Source: CADEEN01 sp963816315
Lineage (GTDB): Bacteria; Pseudomonadota; Gammaproteobacteria; Burkholderiales; Burkholderiaceae_C
Direction: 5' to 3'
NCBI GenBank assembly: GCA_963816315.1
Contig: CAWFJZ010000033.1
Location: 124,001 to 188,000 of the forward strand
Length of the DNA: 64,000 bases
Positions 39,584 through 55,636 of the stretch are shown here, one piece after another. Made by a program: the position numbers and the translations under genes. Numbering within the stretch: position 1 is the first letter of the stretch; every line of letters begins with the position of its first letter. Below the pieces are notes generated by a model. The model had not been told where the DNA came from. It did not search any database and saw nothing but the letters and a program-made list of their open reading frames with translations.

Positions 39584-42500
39584 TTATCCGTCGATCTCTG
39601 CGGTCTGCGGCGCCGGCAACGGCGCGGCGTGGCGCGGCCGGGCGCGGCGTTCGACGAACGGCGCCGGCGCTGGCGCGCCCGGGCGGCTTTCCTGCGCGCG
39701 CACGAGGTGCTGGTTCATCGCCTCGGCCAGTTTTTGCACGTTGGGCTCTTGCAGCAGGCTGGCGTGGCCGCCCGGCACGTCGGTAACTTCGAGCGGCGAG
39801 GCCACGCGCGAGCCCCAGCCGAGCAACGGCTCGCCGTAGCGCTCGAGGTAGGGCTGATCGGCCGGCGTGCCGTCGCCGTGCGTGGCGCGGTACAGCGCCA
39901 CCAGGCCTTGCAGCGGTTGCGTGCCGGGGTCGTGCTCGCGGTGCGCATGCTCGTAGAGCTGCAGGTAGGGAATCACGGTCGGCGCTTGCGTGTCGGCGCC
40001 GGCATGCGGATCGGCCTGATCGCGCATGCGGCGCACCTTGCGTGCATCGACCCAGCGCGTCCAGCGCGTGTTCAGCTCGTAGCGCGCCGCGCGCGCGCCC
40101 TTGACGAACAACGACGGCAGCGCGCGCAGCACCGACAGCGGCGTCGGCTTGCCGCCGTTGCCGTCTTGCGTGAACAGGCGCATCAGGCGGTCGCGGCGGG
40201 CATGGCGCACATGGTCGATCTCTTCGAGCTTCGAGTCGGCGGCGTCGAGGATGCCGACATACGACGTGCGCTCGCCGGCTTCCTGCAACTGGCGCGCCAT
40301 CTCCATCGCGATCACGCCGCCGGCGCACAGGCCGGCGATCATGTACGGCCCCTGCGGCTGCACGCGGCGCAGCGTGCGGATGTGCGCCGCCGCCCAATCG
40401 CGCACCGTCGTCTGCGCGTACTCGCCGCGGGCGTTGATCTCGGGCTGGATGCCGTACACCGGATGCCCCGGCTCGAGCTTCAACGCCAGGTTGCGGTAGA
40501 GCAGCGTCTCGCCCATGCCGTCGTGGACGAAGAAGAGCGGCGGCTTGCCCGAGGCCGGGCGCACCGGCACCAGCGTGGCGCTGCGGATCACCGGCGAGGG
40601 CGGCGCTGCGGCGGCCGTCTGGCCCTCGGACGCTGCCTCGGCCGCGGTGCTGTCGGCACGCGCGACATCCTGCGGGTTGATCAGCGCGGCCAGCGTTTCG
40701 ACCGTCGGCGCTTCGAGCAATGCCGTCAGCGGCAGCGCCTTGCCGATTCTCTTCTTCAACTTGTTGATGACCTGCACGGCGAGCAGCGAGTGGCCGCCGA
40801 GGTCGAAGAAGTTGTCCGTCGCACCGACGCGCGCGTGGCCGAGCATCTCGGCCCACATCTGCGCGATCATTTTTTCGGTGGCGGTGGACGGGCGCCTTGT
40901 AGCCGGCCATCGCTTCGGCCGATTCGGTCTGCGCGGCGACCACCGGCGCGGCGGTCTGGCGCAGCTTGGCCAAGAGCGCGATCAGGTCTTGCGGCGAGAC
41001 GACGATCTGCGGCCCGGCGTCGGCTGCGAGCACGCGCTCGATGACCTCGGCGCCTTCGGCCGACAGGATGCCGTCGCGCAGGCCGAGGGCGAGCACGTTG
41101 TTGGCCGTGGCGCGAGGGCGCGCCGGTGCCGGTGCCGCGGCGGTGGCCGGGTGCGTCAGCAGCGCCTTGTCGCGCACGCGCAGCATCGTGAAGTCTTCGA
41201 CCTCGACGACGATGCGGCCGCTGGCGTCGCGGATCGTCACGTCGTAGTGAGCCAGGTCGGGCGTGCCGGCGTCGTCGTCTGCGAGGTCTGCACGCCAGCG
41301 CACATGGCTCGTCAACTGCGGCGTCAACGCGCCGTGGATGCGCACCTTGCCATACAGCGCCGGCACGAAGAAGTCGCGCGATTCGTCGTAGCCCGGCACG
41401 AGCGCCTGCGCGCCGCCGGTGGCCATGTCCATCAGCGCCGGGTGCAGCGGGAACTCTGCCAGATCGGGCGCGAAGGCCGCCGGCAGCTCGAGCGTCAGCA
41501 GCGCTTCACCGTGGCCGAACTGGAGGCGACGGATGTTGTTCCAGCGTGCGCCGAACAACAGGTGTTCGGGCGTCGTCGCCGCGTCCTGCGTGCGCTGCTG
41601 GCAGCGTTCGACGATCGCGGTCAGGCTCTCGGCGCTATCGGGCAACGATGCGACACGCGCCACCTGGCCGCGCACATGCTCGGTCCAGGCATCGTTGACG
41701 AACGCCTCGCCTGCCGAGCGGCCGACGACGGTGAACGACGCCGTCGGCGTGCCCAGGCCGCGCAGGTGCACGCGCAGGTCGCGCTCTTCGCCGGCACGCA
41801 CGACGAACGGTGCCAGGAAGGTGACGTTGCGCAGCTCGATCGCGCTGTGGGAGCCGCTGTCGCCGCGCAGCGCAAACGCGTTGCGCACGATCTCGAGATA
41901 ACCGGTGCCGGGGATCAGCGCTTCGCCGCCCTTGATCTGGTGCTCTTCGAGCAGCCAATGCGTGGCCCGCGACAGCCGCGTGGCGACGACACGCTCATCG
42001 CGCGTGTCGATCAACAACCGCTGCGCCAACGGGTGGCCGATCTCGACGCCGTCTTCGCCCGACAGCGCGTCGGGCGCCAGGCCGAGTTGATTCGCGAGTT
42101 CGGCGGCCATGCCGACCTCTTGCCACTGGCTCCAATCGACGGCGATGGTGTGGCCTTCGCCGCGCGCATGGCGCGCCTGCGCGGTGGCGTCGAGAAAGGC
42201 GTTGGCGGCGGCGTAGTCGATCTGCCCGGCCAAGCCGGCAAAGGCGCTGATCGACGAGAACAGCATCAGGAAGTCCAGGGCCGGCGCGTGTTTGTCGTCG
42301 GCCAAGGCGGCTTCGAGCGCCAGCGTGCCTTGCACCTTGGGCGCCAGCACCGAGGCCGCGACCGAAGCGTCCTTCAACTGGATCACGCCGTCGGCGAGCA
42401 CGCCGGCGGTGTGCAGCACGCCGTGCAGCGCGCCGAAACGCGCGCGCGCCTGCTTGACGGCGGCCTTCATCTGCGGCGGATGCGTGACGTCGGCGGCGAT

Positions 42501-45500
42501 CACCAGCACCTCGGCGCCGAGCGCCTCGATCGCCATGACCTGGCGGATGCGCTGCACCAGCGACGGCGATGCGCTGCCGTTGGCCAGGTGGTGCGGCCAC
42601 TCGCTGCGCGCGGGCAGGCCCTGCCGGCCGACGAGCACGAGGCGCGCCTGCACCGTCTTGGCCAGGTACTCGGCCAGCGCCAGACCGACGCCGCCGAGGC
42701 CGCCGGTGATCAGATAGACGCCTTGCGTGCGTAGGCGCGACTGGCCGGGCGCGACCGCCGGCAGCGGCGCTTCCGCCTGCTCCTGCACCCAGCGCTCGCC
42801 GGCGCGCCAGGCGATCACGTCGTACGTCGGCGCGCCGGCGAGAGCGGCGTCGAGATCGGCCGCGAGGCCGTCGAGCAGGCGCCGCTCCAGCGGCGATGAC
42901 GCGGCAGGCGCATCGACATCGACGAGCAGACAGCGCACGTTCGGGAATTCGCGCGGGATGACCTTGCAGGGCCCGAGCAGCGTCGCCTTGGCGGGGTCGA
43001 GGTCGGTCTCGCCGGCGACGCGCTGCGCGCGCTGCGTGACCACCATCAACGCCATCGGCTCCGACAAATCTTCGCGGCCGATGATCTGCGCGACTTGCAG
43101 CAGGCGATAGAAGCCGCGCTGCAAGGTCGTCTCGACATCGGCCGGCCCGAGGTTCCACAGGTGCACGATGCGCGACGGCGGCGGGCTGACGGCGAGCACT
43201 TTTTGGAACAGGCGTTCGATGTCGTCGGCGTTTTTCGCATCGACAGTGACGTTGCGCGCATCGACTTCGCGCCAGGCCTTGCCGGCCAGCGCGACGATGA
43301 CTTCATCGCCGGCATCGCGCAGGCGCTGCGCCAGGCGATCGGCCAAGCCCGAACCGTCGGACAAGACCAGCGTGCGCCGCGGCGTCGTGCCGCTGTGCGC
43401 GACGACCGCCGGTGCGGCGACGCTGCGTTGCCACACCGGCTGGTAGAACCACTGCGACAGGTCCTTGCGCTTGTGCAGCGGCCGGTCTTCGGGCGCGAGC
43501 ACGCCGGCGATGCCGGGCTCGACCCAATGGCGCTGGTGGTCGAAGCGGTAGGTCGGCAGCTCGACGCGGTGGCGGACCTCACCTTCGCGCAGCCTGCTCC
43601 AATCGACATCGCTGCCGACGGCCCACAAGCGGCCGAAGGCGCCGAGCATGAAGGCCTGGTCGTTCACCGCGTCGTCCGGGTGGCGCATCGACGTGACGAT
43701 CGGCTGCGTCATCTTGCGCGCCGGGTGGTTGCGCGCCAGGCTCGACAGCGTGCGGCCGGGGCCGACTTCGAGCAGCACGCGCGACTCGTCGGCGAGCAGC
43801 TCCTGGACGCCGTCGGCAAAACGCACCGTGTGCCGCAGGTGGCGCACCCAGTAGTCGGGCGAGGTCGCTTCTGCAGCCGTGATCGGCTTGCCGGAGAAGT
43901 TGGAGATCAGCGGGATCGCCGGCGCGCGCATCGTGATGCCGCGCAGGAAGGCGCCGAACTCGGCGAGGATGGGCTCCAGCATCGGCGAATGCGCGGCGAC
44001 GTTGATGCGCACGCGCGCGGCGTCGATCTCCATCTCGGCCAGCCGCGCTTGCAGCGCTTCGATCGAGGCCACCGGGCCCGAAGCGACGCACAGGCGCGGG
44101 CCGTTGATGACGCCGATCGACAGATCGGCCGGCAGCAGCGGCAGCAGCTCGGCTTCGGGCAGCGGCACGCTCAGCATCGCGCCTTCGGGCAGCGTTTCGA
44201 ACAGGCGGCCGCGCAGCTCGACGAGCGTCAGCGCATCGGCCAGGCTGAACACGCCGGCCAGGTGCGCGGCCGTGTACTCGCCCATGCTGTGGCCGATCAT
44301 CGCGTTGGGCTCGACGCCCCACGCTTGCCACAACTTGGCTTGTGCGTACTGTGTCGTCAGCAATGCCGGCAGTGCCAACGACGGGCGCTGCAATTGGTCG
44401 CTGGCCGCGTCTTCCTGGCCGGCGGGCGGGAACAGCAGCGGCTTCAGATCGAGCTTCAGGCGCGATTGAAGAATGTTCAGGCACTCATCGACCGCGCGGC
44501 GATAGACCGGCTCGCTGTCGTACAAGCCACGGCCCATGTTCGGATGCTGCGCGCCGCCGCCGGCGAACATGAAGGCCACGCTGCGCGGCACGTCGGCCGC
44601 GGTTTCGGTGATCACGCGTTCGGTACCCTGCAGGGCTTGGCTTGCGTCGGCGGCACTGTCGGCAACGACGACGCGGCGCAGTGCCATCGCCTGGCGGCCG
44701 ACTTGCAGCGTGTACGCAGCATCGGCGAAGTTGATGTCGGGCTGGGACTTGAAGAACGCAGCGAGTGTTTCGCTGCCGGCGTCGAGCGCCTTCATCGAAC
44801 GCGCCGATTGCACGAGCACCTGCGGGCGCCGCGTCGGCGCGCTCGACGCGCCACGTTGTGGAGCCTGCTCGACGACGATGTGCGCGTTGGTGCCGCCGAC
44901 GCCGAGCGATGACACGCCGGCGCGGCGCGGCACGCCCTGCGGCGGCATCCACGCGATGCGCTCGGCGTTGAGATAGAAAGGAGTGCGCTCGAAGTCACAA
45001 GCCGGGTTGCCCGTCTTGAAATGCAGCAGCGGCGGAATCTCGCCGGCCTGCATCGCTTTGGCCACGGCGATGAAACTCGCCACGCCGGCGGCGGTGTCGG
45101 TGTGGCCGATGTTGGTTTTCACCGAACCCAAGGCGCACCATCCAGTTCTCAGTTCGCCCGTCTTGTCCGTGCCTTGACGATAAGCCTGCGTCAGCGCCGC
45201 AACTTCGATCGGGTCGCCGACCGGCGTGCCGGTGCCATGCGCGGAGACGTAGGTGATCGTCTCCGGCGAGACGTTGGCAATGGCCATCGCTTCGGCGATC
45301 GCCTGCGCTTGGCCATCGACGGACGGCGCCATGTAGCCGACTTTCTGCGAACCGTCGTTGTTGACGGCCGAGCCTTTGATCACGGCATGGATGTGGTCGC
45401 CGTCGGCGATCGCATCGGCCAGGCGCCGCAGCACGACGACACCAGCGCCGCTGCCGAACACCGTGCCCTTGGAGGCGGCATCGAAGGCGCGGCAATGGCC

Positions 45501-46198
45501 GTCGGGGGAGAGGATTTCGTTTTCGCGGTAGAGATAACCGTGGCGGTGCGGCAGCTCGATCGTCACGCCACCGGCCAGCGCCATGTCGCACTCGCCGTTG
45601 AGCAGGCTCTGCACGCCCATGTGGATGGCGACGAGCGAGGTCGAGCATGCGGTCTGCACATTGACGCTCGGCCCGCGCAGGTTCAGCAGGTACGACACGC
45701 GCGTCGTCAGAAAGTCCTTGTCGTTGCCGGTGTGGCGAACGAGGAAGAAGCCGACGCTGGCCATCAGCTTCGGGTTGCTCATCAGGTTCAGCGGCATGTA
45801 GGCGTTGTGGCCTGAGCCGCCGAAGATGCCGATCGAACCGCTGAACTTCTCCGGCACGTGGCCCGCGTTCTCGAGCGCTTGCCACGCCACTTCGAGGAAG
45901 TGGCGGTGCTGCGGGTCCATGATCGACGCTTCACGCGGCGAGAAGCCGAAGAACTTGGCGTCGAAGTCCTCCATGTCCGGCAGCACCGCGCCGACCTTGA
46001 CGTAGTTCGGGTCGGCGAGCTCGGCCGGGTTGACGCCCGCCGCAGCGAGTTCGGTTTCGGTGAACGTGCTCAGCGACTCGACGCCGTTGCGCAAGTTGTT
46101 CCAGTACTCGTCGATCGAGCGCGCGCCGGCAAAGCGGCCGGCCATGCCGACGACGGCAATGTCGGTGTCCAGCGCTGGCGTGTTGTCGTTGTCTGAGC

Positions 46199-46202
<4 letters not shown>
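39584..46202 (-). CDS. Type I polyketide synthase, KS-AT-KR-DH-carrier-TE (one frameshift)
   Basis: About 2205 residues. KS at about 14-435 with C186 (VQTACSTSL), HGTGTPVGDP and NIGHTD; AT at about 550-860 with S639 (GHSMGEYTA) and a non-canonical VAAHSP where HAFH or YASH decides substrate. KR at about 1155-1350 has TGGLGGVG and Tyr1330 (YAAANAF). A DH follows the KR at about 1395-1690 (H1421 in EEHQIKGG, D1592 in HPALMDMATGG). The carrier domain has S1805 (DLGGHSLLAV). The thioesterase reads AGLCAGG with C1959 where Ser is usual. An extra base at about 40891 separates DH from carrier/TE. The start overlaps the NRPS stop (ATGA), so the two are co-translated. It should add one or a few acetate-type units, reduce and dehydrate. 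Confidence 0.92.
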
Positions 46203-50857
<4,655 letters not shown>

Positions 50858-51207
50858 GTGTGGGTCATCGTGGGTCGGCGGCGCGGTGCCGGGGTCGCAA
50901 GGTACGGCGCCGATCGAGGAGCGATCCGGCACCCGCGCTGCGCTGAGCAAGGAAAGATTATTCTCGTGCCGCCTCGCGGACCGACCCCCCCGATCGCACA
51001 CCCGGGCGCCGTTTTGGCATGCGCGCGCTGCGTGGACGTGATTTTGTTCCGACCCGAGTCCGGCTGCGCGCCCGTTTGGATGCGCCATGATGCGCCCTAC
51101 CGTTGGCGTTGCACCGGCACGTCGGCATTCCGGGCGCAACGCGTTCGACAATTCTCCAAACGTAATCTTGCTTGCCTTGGCCTCGCGACCTGGGCTCCTT
51201 TGTGTCG
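50858..51207. promoter_or_regulatory. Divergent intergenic region between the NRPS and EpsI genes
   Basis: 350 bases without a convincing gene. It should hold back-to-back promoters. The least GC-rich spots are aaagattattctc (about 50953) and acaattctccaaacgtaatcttgc (about 51150), each containing a TAATCT-like -10 candidate, without a good -35. No sigma-54 site was found. Confidence 0.4.
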
Positions 51208-51891
51208 ATGAACCCTACCCGCCGCAGCGTCCTGATGGCCGGCTCGATGGCCGCCGTGGCTGCCGCAACGGCGGCCGCGCGCCACGTGCTGGCCGACGGG
51301 CAGAAGGCCGAGCCGCCGCAACTGTTGCGCATCGTGCCGCGCGAATTTGCCGGCTGGCGCGAGCTGGCGACGCCGGCCACGGTGGTCAGCGCGCAGACGC
51401 AGGAGATGCTGCAGTCGATCTACAACGAGATCCTGGCGCGCGTCTATGCAGCGGCCGACGGCTACCAGGTGATGCTGTCGATCGCTTATGGCGGCGACCA
51501 GCGCGGCGTACTGCGCGCCCACAAGCCGGAAGTCTGCTATCCGGCGCAGGGTTTCAAGCTGCTCGGCAGCGCCGACACGGTGCTCGCCACCGAGCATGGG
51601 CCGATCCCTGCGCGCACGCTGCGCACCGTGCTCGGCCCGCGCAACGAGCCGGTGCTGTACTGGTTCGCCTACGCCGGGCGCACCAGCGCGTCGGCCTGGG
51701 AGCGCCGGCTGCAGAGCCTGCGCCTGACGCTGACCGGCCAGGTGCCCGACGGCCTGCTGTTCCGCGTCTCGTCGATAGACGCCGACGCCGAGCGCGCGTG
51801 GGCGCGCCAAGGCGACTTCGTGCGCGCCTTGCTCAGCGCTTGCACGCCGTCGGCGCGAGCAAGGCTGGCCGGCCTCGACGCGGCCGCTTGA
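51208..51891 (+). CDS. epsI: EpsI domain protein (exosortase-associated EPS factor)
   Basis: About 227 aa from the ATG at 51208; N-terminal TRRSVLMAGSMAAVAAATAAARHVLA is a twin-arginine-like signal. The EpsI/DUF3485 signature is SIAYGGDQRGVLRAHKPEVCYPAQGFKLLG, with the conserved Cys; PVLYWFAYAGRTSAS follows. EpsI proteins accompany exosortase in EPS loci, often fused to or next to XrtB; the exosortase itself is not in this window. It is divergent from the NRPS gene and followed by the second G8 gene. Confidence 0.85.
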   Translation: MNPTRRSVLMAGSMAAVAAATAAARHVLADGQKAEPPQLLRIVPREFAGWRELATPATVVSAQTQEMLQSIYNEILARVYAAADGYQVMLSIAYGGDQRGVLRAHKPEVCYPAQGFKLLGSADTVLATEHGPIPARTLRTVLGPRNEPVLYWFAYAGRTSASAWERRLQSLRLTLTGQVPDGLLFRVSSIDADAERAWARQGDFVRALLSACTPSARARLAGLDAAA

Positions 51892-52263
51892 TGCGGCGCA
51901 CGCTCGCACGCTGCCGCGTGATTCGGCGCACGCTCGCATTTCACAGGCCGACTTCGAGGCTGTAAGGGCCGGCAACAACTGCGAATCGTTGGCGCGAGGC
52001 GGCTTGCTCGCATCGACTGTGCAGCACGTCACCCCCCATCGATGCCGATCAGCGGCTCGTGCGCTCTTCCCGTGCAGTCTTGCCGCGTGTTCTGAGGGGC
52101 GAAATGCCGGCGTGCACGAGCGGCCTTACAGCAGCCATGCCTGGCCTCGATACCTTAAGCGCTCGCATCGACACACAGCGCCGCGTGACTCGCAGAAGTT
52201 GACGGCAGCGCCAGAGGGAATAGGCCACGTCGATGCCCGGCCCACATCGAACTGCGTCCGCCC
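51892..52263. other. Intergenic region between epsI and the second G8 gene
   Basis: 372 bases, no gene seen. A 15-base direct repeat cggcgcacgctcgca occurs twice (about 51897 and 51927), 30 bases apart. A TTGACG at about 52199 with AATAGG-like sequence 15 bases later is a weak promoter candidate for the G8 gene. Confidence 0.45.
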
Positions 52264-55200
52264 ATGAAACTGTCATCCGCTCCCGCCCGCCGCTTTCCTC
52301 TCCTGCTCGTGTGCCTCGCACTCGGCGCCTGCTGGGGCGGCGACGACGACCCCAATGCCGTGGCGCGCGAAGAGTTCGAAGGCCGCCGCGACCAGGTGGC
52401 GCCGACGCTGGCCGTGATCAGCCCGACCACGGCAGCGTCGATGGAAAGTCCGCAGGCGACGCTGGCGCTGGCCGGCACCGCCAGCGACGACCGCGTGATC
52501 GCCCGCGTGACCTGGGTCAACGACCGTGGCGGCAGCGGCCTGGCCGCGCAGGACTCGGCCTCGGCGCGCGTCAACTGGACGGCCGCCAACATCACCCTGG
52601 CCGACGGCAGCAACAACATCGTGCTGCGCGCCTACGACAAGGCCGGCAACAGCGCCACCAAGACGCTGCAAGTGCAATACAACGCTGCGCCGTCGCAGCC
52701 GCCCAGCTCACCGGCGCCGCTGCCCGACCCGACTCAGCCTGCGCCGGCGCCGATCCCCACGCCGCCCGGCGGCCCGGTCGTCACCGCGCCTGGCGAACTG
52801 CGCTGGAGCGATGCCGCCACCTGGGGCGGCACCGTGCCCGGCGCCGGCGCCGAAATCGTGGTGCCGTATGGAGCCACGGTCGTGCTCGACACCAACACCG
52901 CACAGCTCGGCAACCTGCGCATCGAAGGCACCTTGCGCTTTGCCGCGGCCGACGTCGAATTGAAAGCCGCGGCCATCCAGGTCAGCGGCGCCTTGCAGAT
53001 CGGCAGCCCGGTGCAGCCGCATCTGCACCGGGCCACGATCACGCTGTCCGGCGCGCCGCTGGCCACGGGCAACAACGGCATCGCCCGCGGCCTGAACGTG
53101 CAGAACGGCGGCAAGCTCGAACTCTACGGCGCGAGCCCGCAGCCGGTGTGGACCCGCCTCGGCGACCATGCCCAGGCCGGCAGCAGCCAACTGGCGCTGG
53201 CGGCCGCCGCCAACTGGCGCGCCGGCGACACCATCGCTGTTGGCCCGAGCGACTTCTACGGCATGGCCGCCACCGAACGCCTGACCCTGGCCAGCAACGC
53301 GAGCGGCCAGCGCCTGGCGACGCAGAGGCCGCTGTCGGCCGCGCGCTGGGGCCGCCTGCAGCACGCCACCAGCAACGGCATGAGCCTGACGCCCGAAGCC
53401 GGCTACACGCCGCCCGTGGGCCCGGCGCCGAGCGTGCTCGACGAGCGCGCACCCGTGGCCAACCTGACGCGCAACATCGTCATCCAGGGTGTTGACGACG
53501 GCCCGTGGCGCGACGGCGGCTTCGGCGCGCATGTGATGGTGATGGGCCTGCAGTCGAAGGTGATCATCGACGGCGTCGAGATGCGGCGCATGGGCCAGGC
53601 CGGCGCCCTCGGCCGCTACCCGATGCACTGGCACATGCTGAGCTACGCCAACGGCAGCTTTGTCGGCGATGCGGCCGGCCACAGCATCCGCAACAGCGCC
53701 ATCTGGCAGTCGGCCCAGCGCTGCATCGTGCTGCATGCCACCAACGGCGTCGAAGTCCGCAACAACATCTGCCACGACATCGCCGGCCATGCGTACTTTT
53801 TGGAAGACGCGGTCGAGCGGCGCAATGTGCTCGAGGGCAACCTGGCGCTGCTCGTGCGCAGCCCCGCGCAGGGCAGGGCGCTCAAGGTTCACGAGACCCC
53901 GGTCTTCCAGGCCGGCGCCTCCGGTTTCTGGCTGACCAACCCCGACAACACCGTGCGCGGCAACCTCGCCGGCGATGCGCAAGGCAACGGCTTCTGGCTG
54001 GCCTTCCCGCGCAAGCCGACCGGCCCGAGTGCCAACGTGGCCATGCTGCCCGACCGCCTGCCGCTGGGTGTTTTCGACGACAACGTCGCCCACTCCAACG
54101 GCCAGCCCGGCATCAACCTCGACTGGGCGCCGATCGACGAGGCCGGTAACGTCTTGACCAACAAGTACGTGCCGACGGTGGACGGCAGCGAGAACGCCTA
54201 CACCAACCAGATCCGCGTCGCCCTGCGCCGCAACACCGTGTACAAGAACAGCGCCGAGGCCTACGGCAGCAGCGGCGCCGGCTTCTGGAACCGCGTCTCG
54301 CAGCCCGACTACCCGGAGTGGATCAGCGCCGACAACGCCGGCGTGCATTTCGGCGGCGCCGGCGACAACGGGCTGATCAGCCGCGGTCTGCTCGTCGGCA
54401 AGAGCTTGAACCACACCAGCTACCCGCAAAACGTCGAGCCGCCTGCGGCCTTCGCGACCTACCACTCGACCTATGCGATGCGTGACAACACGTTGCTGGC
54501 GTTCGAGTACGTGCAGGGCAAATCGAGCGGCGCCTTCCGCACCAACGACTACTACACCCTGGGTGTGGACAAAGGCACCCAGCGCAATGCCAACAACCGC
54601 CTGATCGGCAGCCACGCCGGCTACCGCACGCTGCCGCCCAACCTCGACGGGCAGCCGCTGGCCAACCGCCATTGGAGTTTTGCCGGCGCGCTGTGGGATC
54701 CGCACGGCTATTGGGGTCCGAAAGGCCAGTTCTGGGTCTATGACCTGCCGTTCCTGACCGCCGGCGCGAGCTGCCAGCCGGTGGCTCCGGCTGGAAGCAA
54801 CGGCAGCAGCTGCGCCGGCGAGTACTACGGCGTGCACGCCTTCCAGACCGATTTCGACATGAGCCGCCACGCCTTCATGGCGCCGATCGACGTCACGCGC
54901 CAGGACGCCAACGGCGGGGTGATCGGCAACTGGAGCGTGGCCGACGGCACCACCAGCACGATGCTGGGCAACATGCGCCACTTCGCCGCCCGGCCCGGCG
55001 GCCGCTACGTGCTGCGCTTTCCCGGCAAGCCGAATCCGAAGTGGTTTGCGATGACGGTCGGCAACGCCTACCGAAGCACGGACTCGATGCTGATGGCGGT
55101 GGCCTTCGACGGCGGCACCAACGCCGTCGGCCACACCGTCTCCGGTTACGAGCACGGCCGCCAAGCGCCGCCCGAGCCGAGCACGACGCGGGCGCTGACG

Positions 55201-55383
55201 CCGACGACCAGCCTTGCCGACGTCATCGCCAGCCCCGGCACCAAGCTGTGGCAGGACCGCGCCAACAACCTGGTCTGGTTCAAGGTCCAGGGCGGCCTGC
55301 CGTATCCGAACGCGGACCGCCTGGCGGCCGACTCGGACGAGGCGGCCTACAGACCGCTCAGCGTTGTCTTGTGGGGCGGTTAA
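52264..55383 (+). CDS. G8-domain beta-helix lipoprotein, CEMIP/TMEM2-like (paralog 2)
   Basis: 1039 aa. Lipoprotein signal (RRFPLLLVCLALGAC with lipobox LGAC); an Ig-like domain (VAPTLAVISPTTAAS...ADGSNNIVLRAYDKAGNSATKTLQVQY); a Pro-rich linker; then the G8 domain (ELRWSDAATWGGTVPGAGA) and the beta-helix region with YPMHWHMLSYANGSF, AQRCIVLHATNGVEV, GHAYFLEDAVERRN and GFWLTNPDNTVRGN. From G8 to the end it is very similar to the protein at 27573, so they are recent paralogs; this copy gained a lipid anchor and Ig-like stalk and lost the final basic tail. It should act outside the cell, probably on a polysaccharide. It lies between epsI and the SGNH lipoprotein gene. Confidence 0.87.
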   Translation: MKLSSAPARRFPLLLVCLALGACWGGDDDPNAVAREEFEGRRDQVAPTLAVISPTTAASMESPQATLALAGTASDDRVIARVTWVNDRGGSGLAAQDSASARVNWTAANITLADGSNNIVLRAYDKAGNSATKTLQVQYNAAPSQPPSSPAPLPDPTQPAPAPIPTPPGGPVVTAPGELRWSDAATWGGTVPGAGAEIVVPYGATVVLDTNTAQLGNLRIEGTLRFAAADVELKAAAIQVSGALQIGSPVQPHLHRATITLSGAPLATGNNGIARGLNVQNGGKLELYGASPQPVWTRLGDHAQAGSSQLALAAAANWRAGDTIAVGPSDFYGMAATERLTLASNASGQRLATQRPLSAARWGRLQHATSNGMSLTPEAGYTPPVGPAPSVLDERAPVANLTRNIVIQGVDDGPWRDGGFGAHVMVMGLQSKVIIDGVEMRRMGQAGALGRYPMHWHMLSYANGSFVGDAAGHSIRNSAIWQSAQRCIVLHATNGVEVRNNICHDIAGHAYFLEDAVERRNVLEGNLALLVRSPAQGRALKVHETPVFQAGASGFWLTNPDNTVRGNLAGDAQGNGFWLAFPRKPTGPSANVAMLPDRLPLGVFDDNVAHSNGQPGINLDWAPIDEAGNVLTNKYVPTVDGSENAYTNQIRVALRRNTVYKNSAEAYGSSGAGFWNRVSQPDYPEWISADNAGVHFGGAGDNGLISRGLLVGKSLNHTSYPQNVEPPAAFATYHSTYAMRDNTLLAFEYVQGKSSGAFRTNDYYTLGVDKGTQRNANNRLIGSHAGYRTLPPNLDGQPLANRHWSFAGALWDPHGYWGPKGQFWVYDLPFLTAGASCQPVAPAGSNGSSCAGEYYGVHAFQTDFDMSRHAFMAPIDVTRQDANGGVIGNWSVADGTTSTMLGNMRHFAARPGGRYVLRFPGKPNPKWFAMTVGNAYRSTDSMLMAVAFDGGTNAVGHTVSGYEHGRQAPPEPSTTRALTPTTSLADVIASPGTKLWQDRANNLVWFKVQGGLPYPNADRLAADSDEAAYRPLSVVLWGG

Positions 55384-55636
55384 CGTCTCGCGTGCGAAAA
55401 AGCACGCAACGCCGTCATGGGCTGCTATGGCGAACCAATTCGAAACAGTTGCGGACAGGTTCGGGTGGCAAATCCCCCTAACATGACGGTGTCGGTTGCC
55501 AAACCGGCCTCCAGGCGCTTTGCAAGCAGCTAAGACGAAGGAAGTCATTCCCGTCTGGCCGGCCGTTTTTTGTCCGCAGATTGCCGCCAAGCGTCTCGTC
55601 GTCGTTGGGTCCAAACACTAGAAGAGAAGAAATCAA
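55384..55636. other. Intergenic region between the G8 gene and the SGNH lipoprotein gene
   Basis: 253 bases. A small hairpin gcgtgc-gaaaaa-gcacgc (55390-55407) lies just after the G8 stop, and ggccggccgtttttt (about 55557-55571) is a palindrome followed by six T, a possible weak terminator. No gene. Confidence 0.4.

Noticed and set aside
52708..55614. A 968-codon minus-strand frame over the second G8 gene
   Set aside because: Shadow of the plus-strand G8 gene, like the frame over paralog 1.
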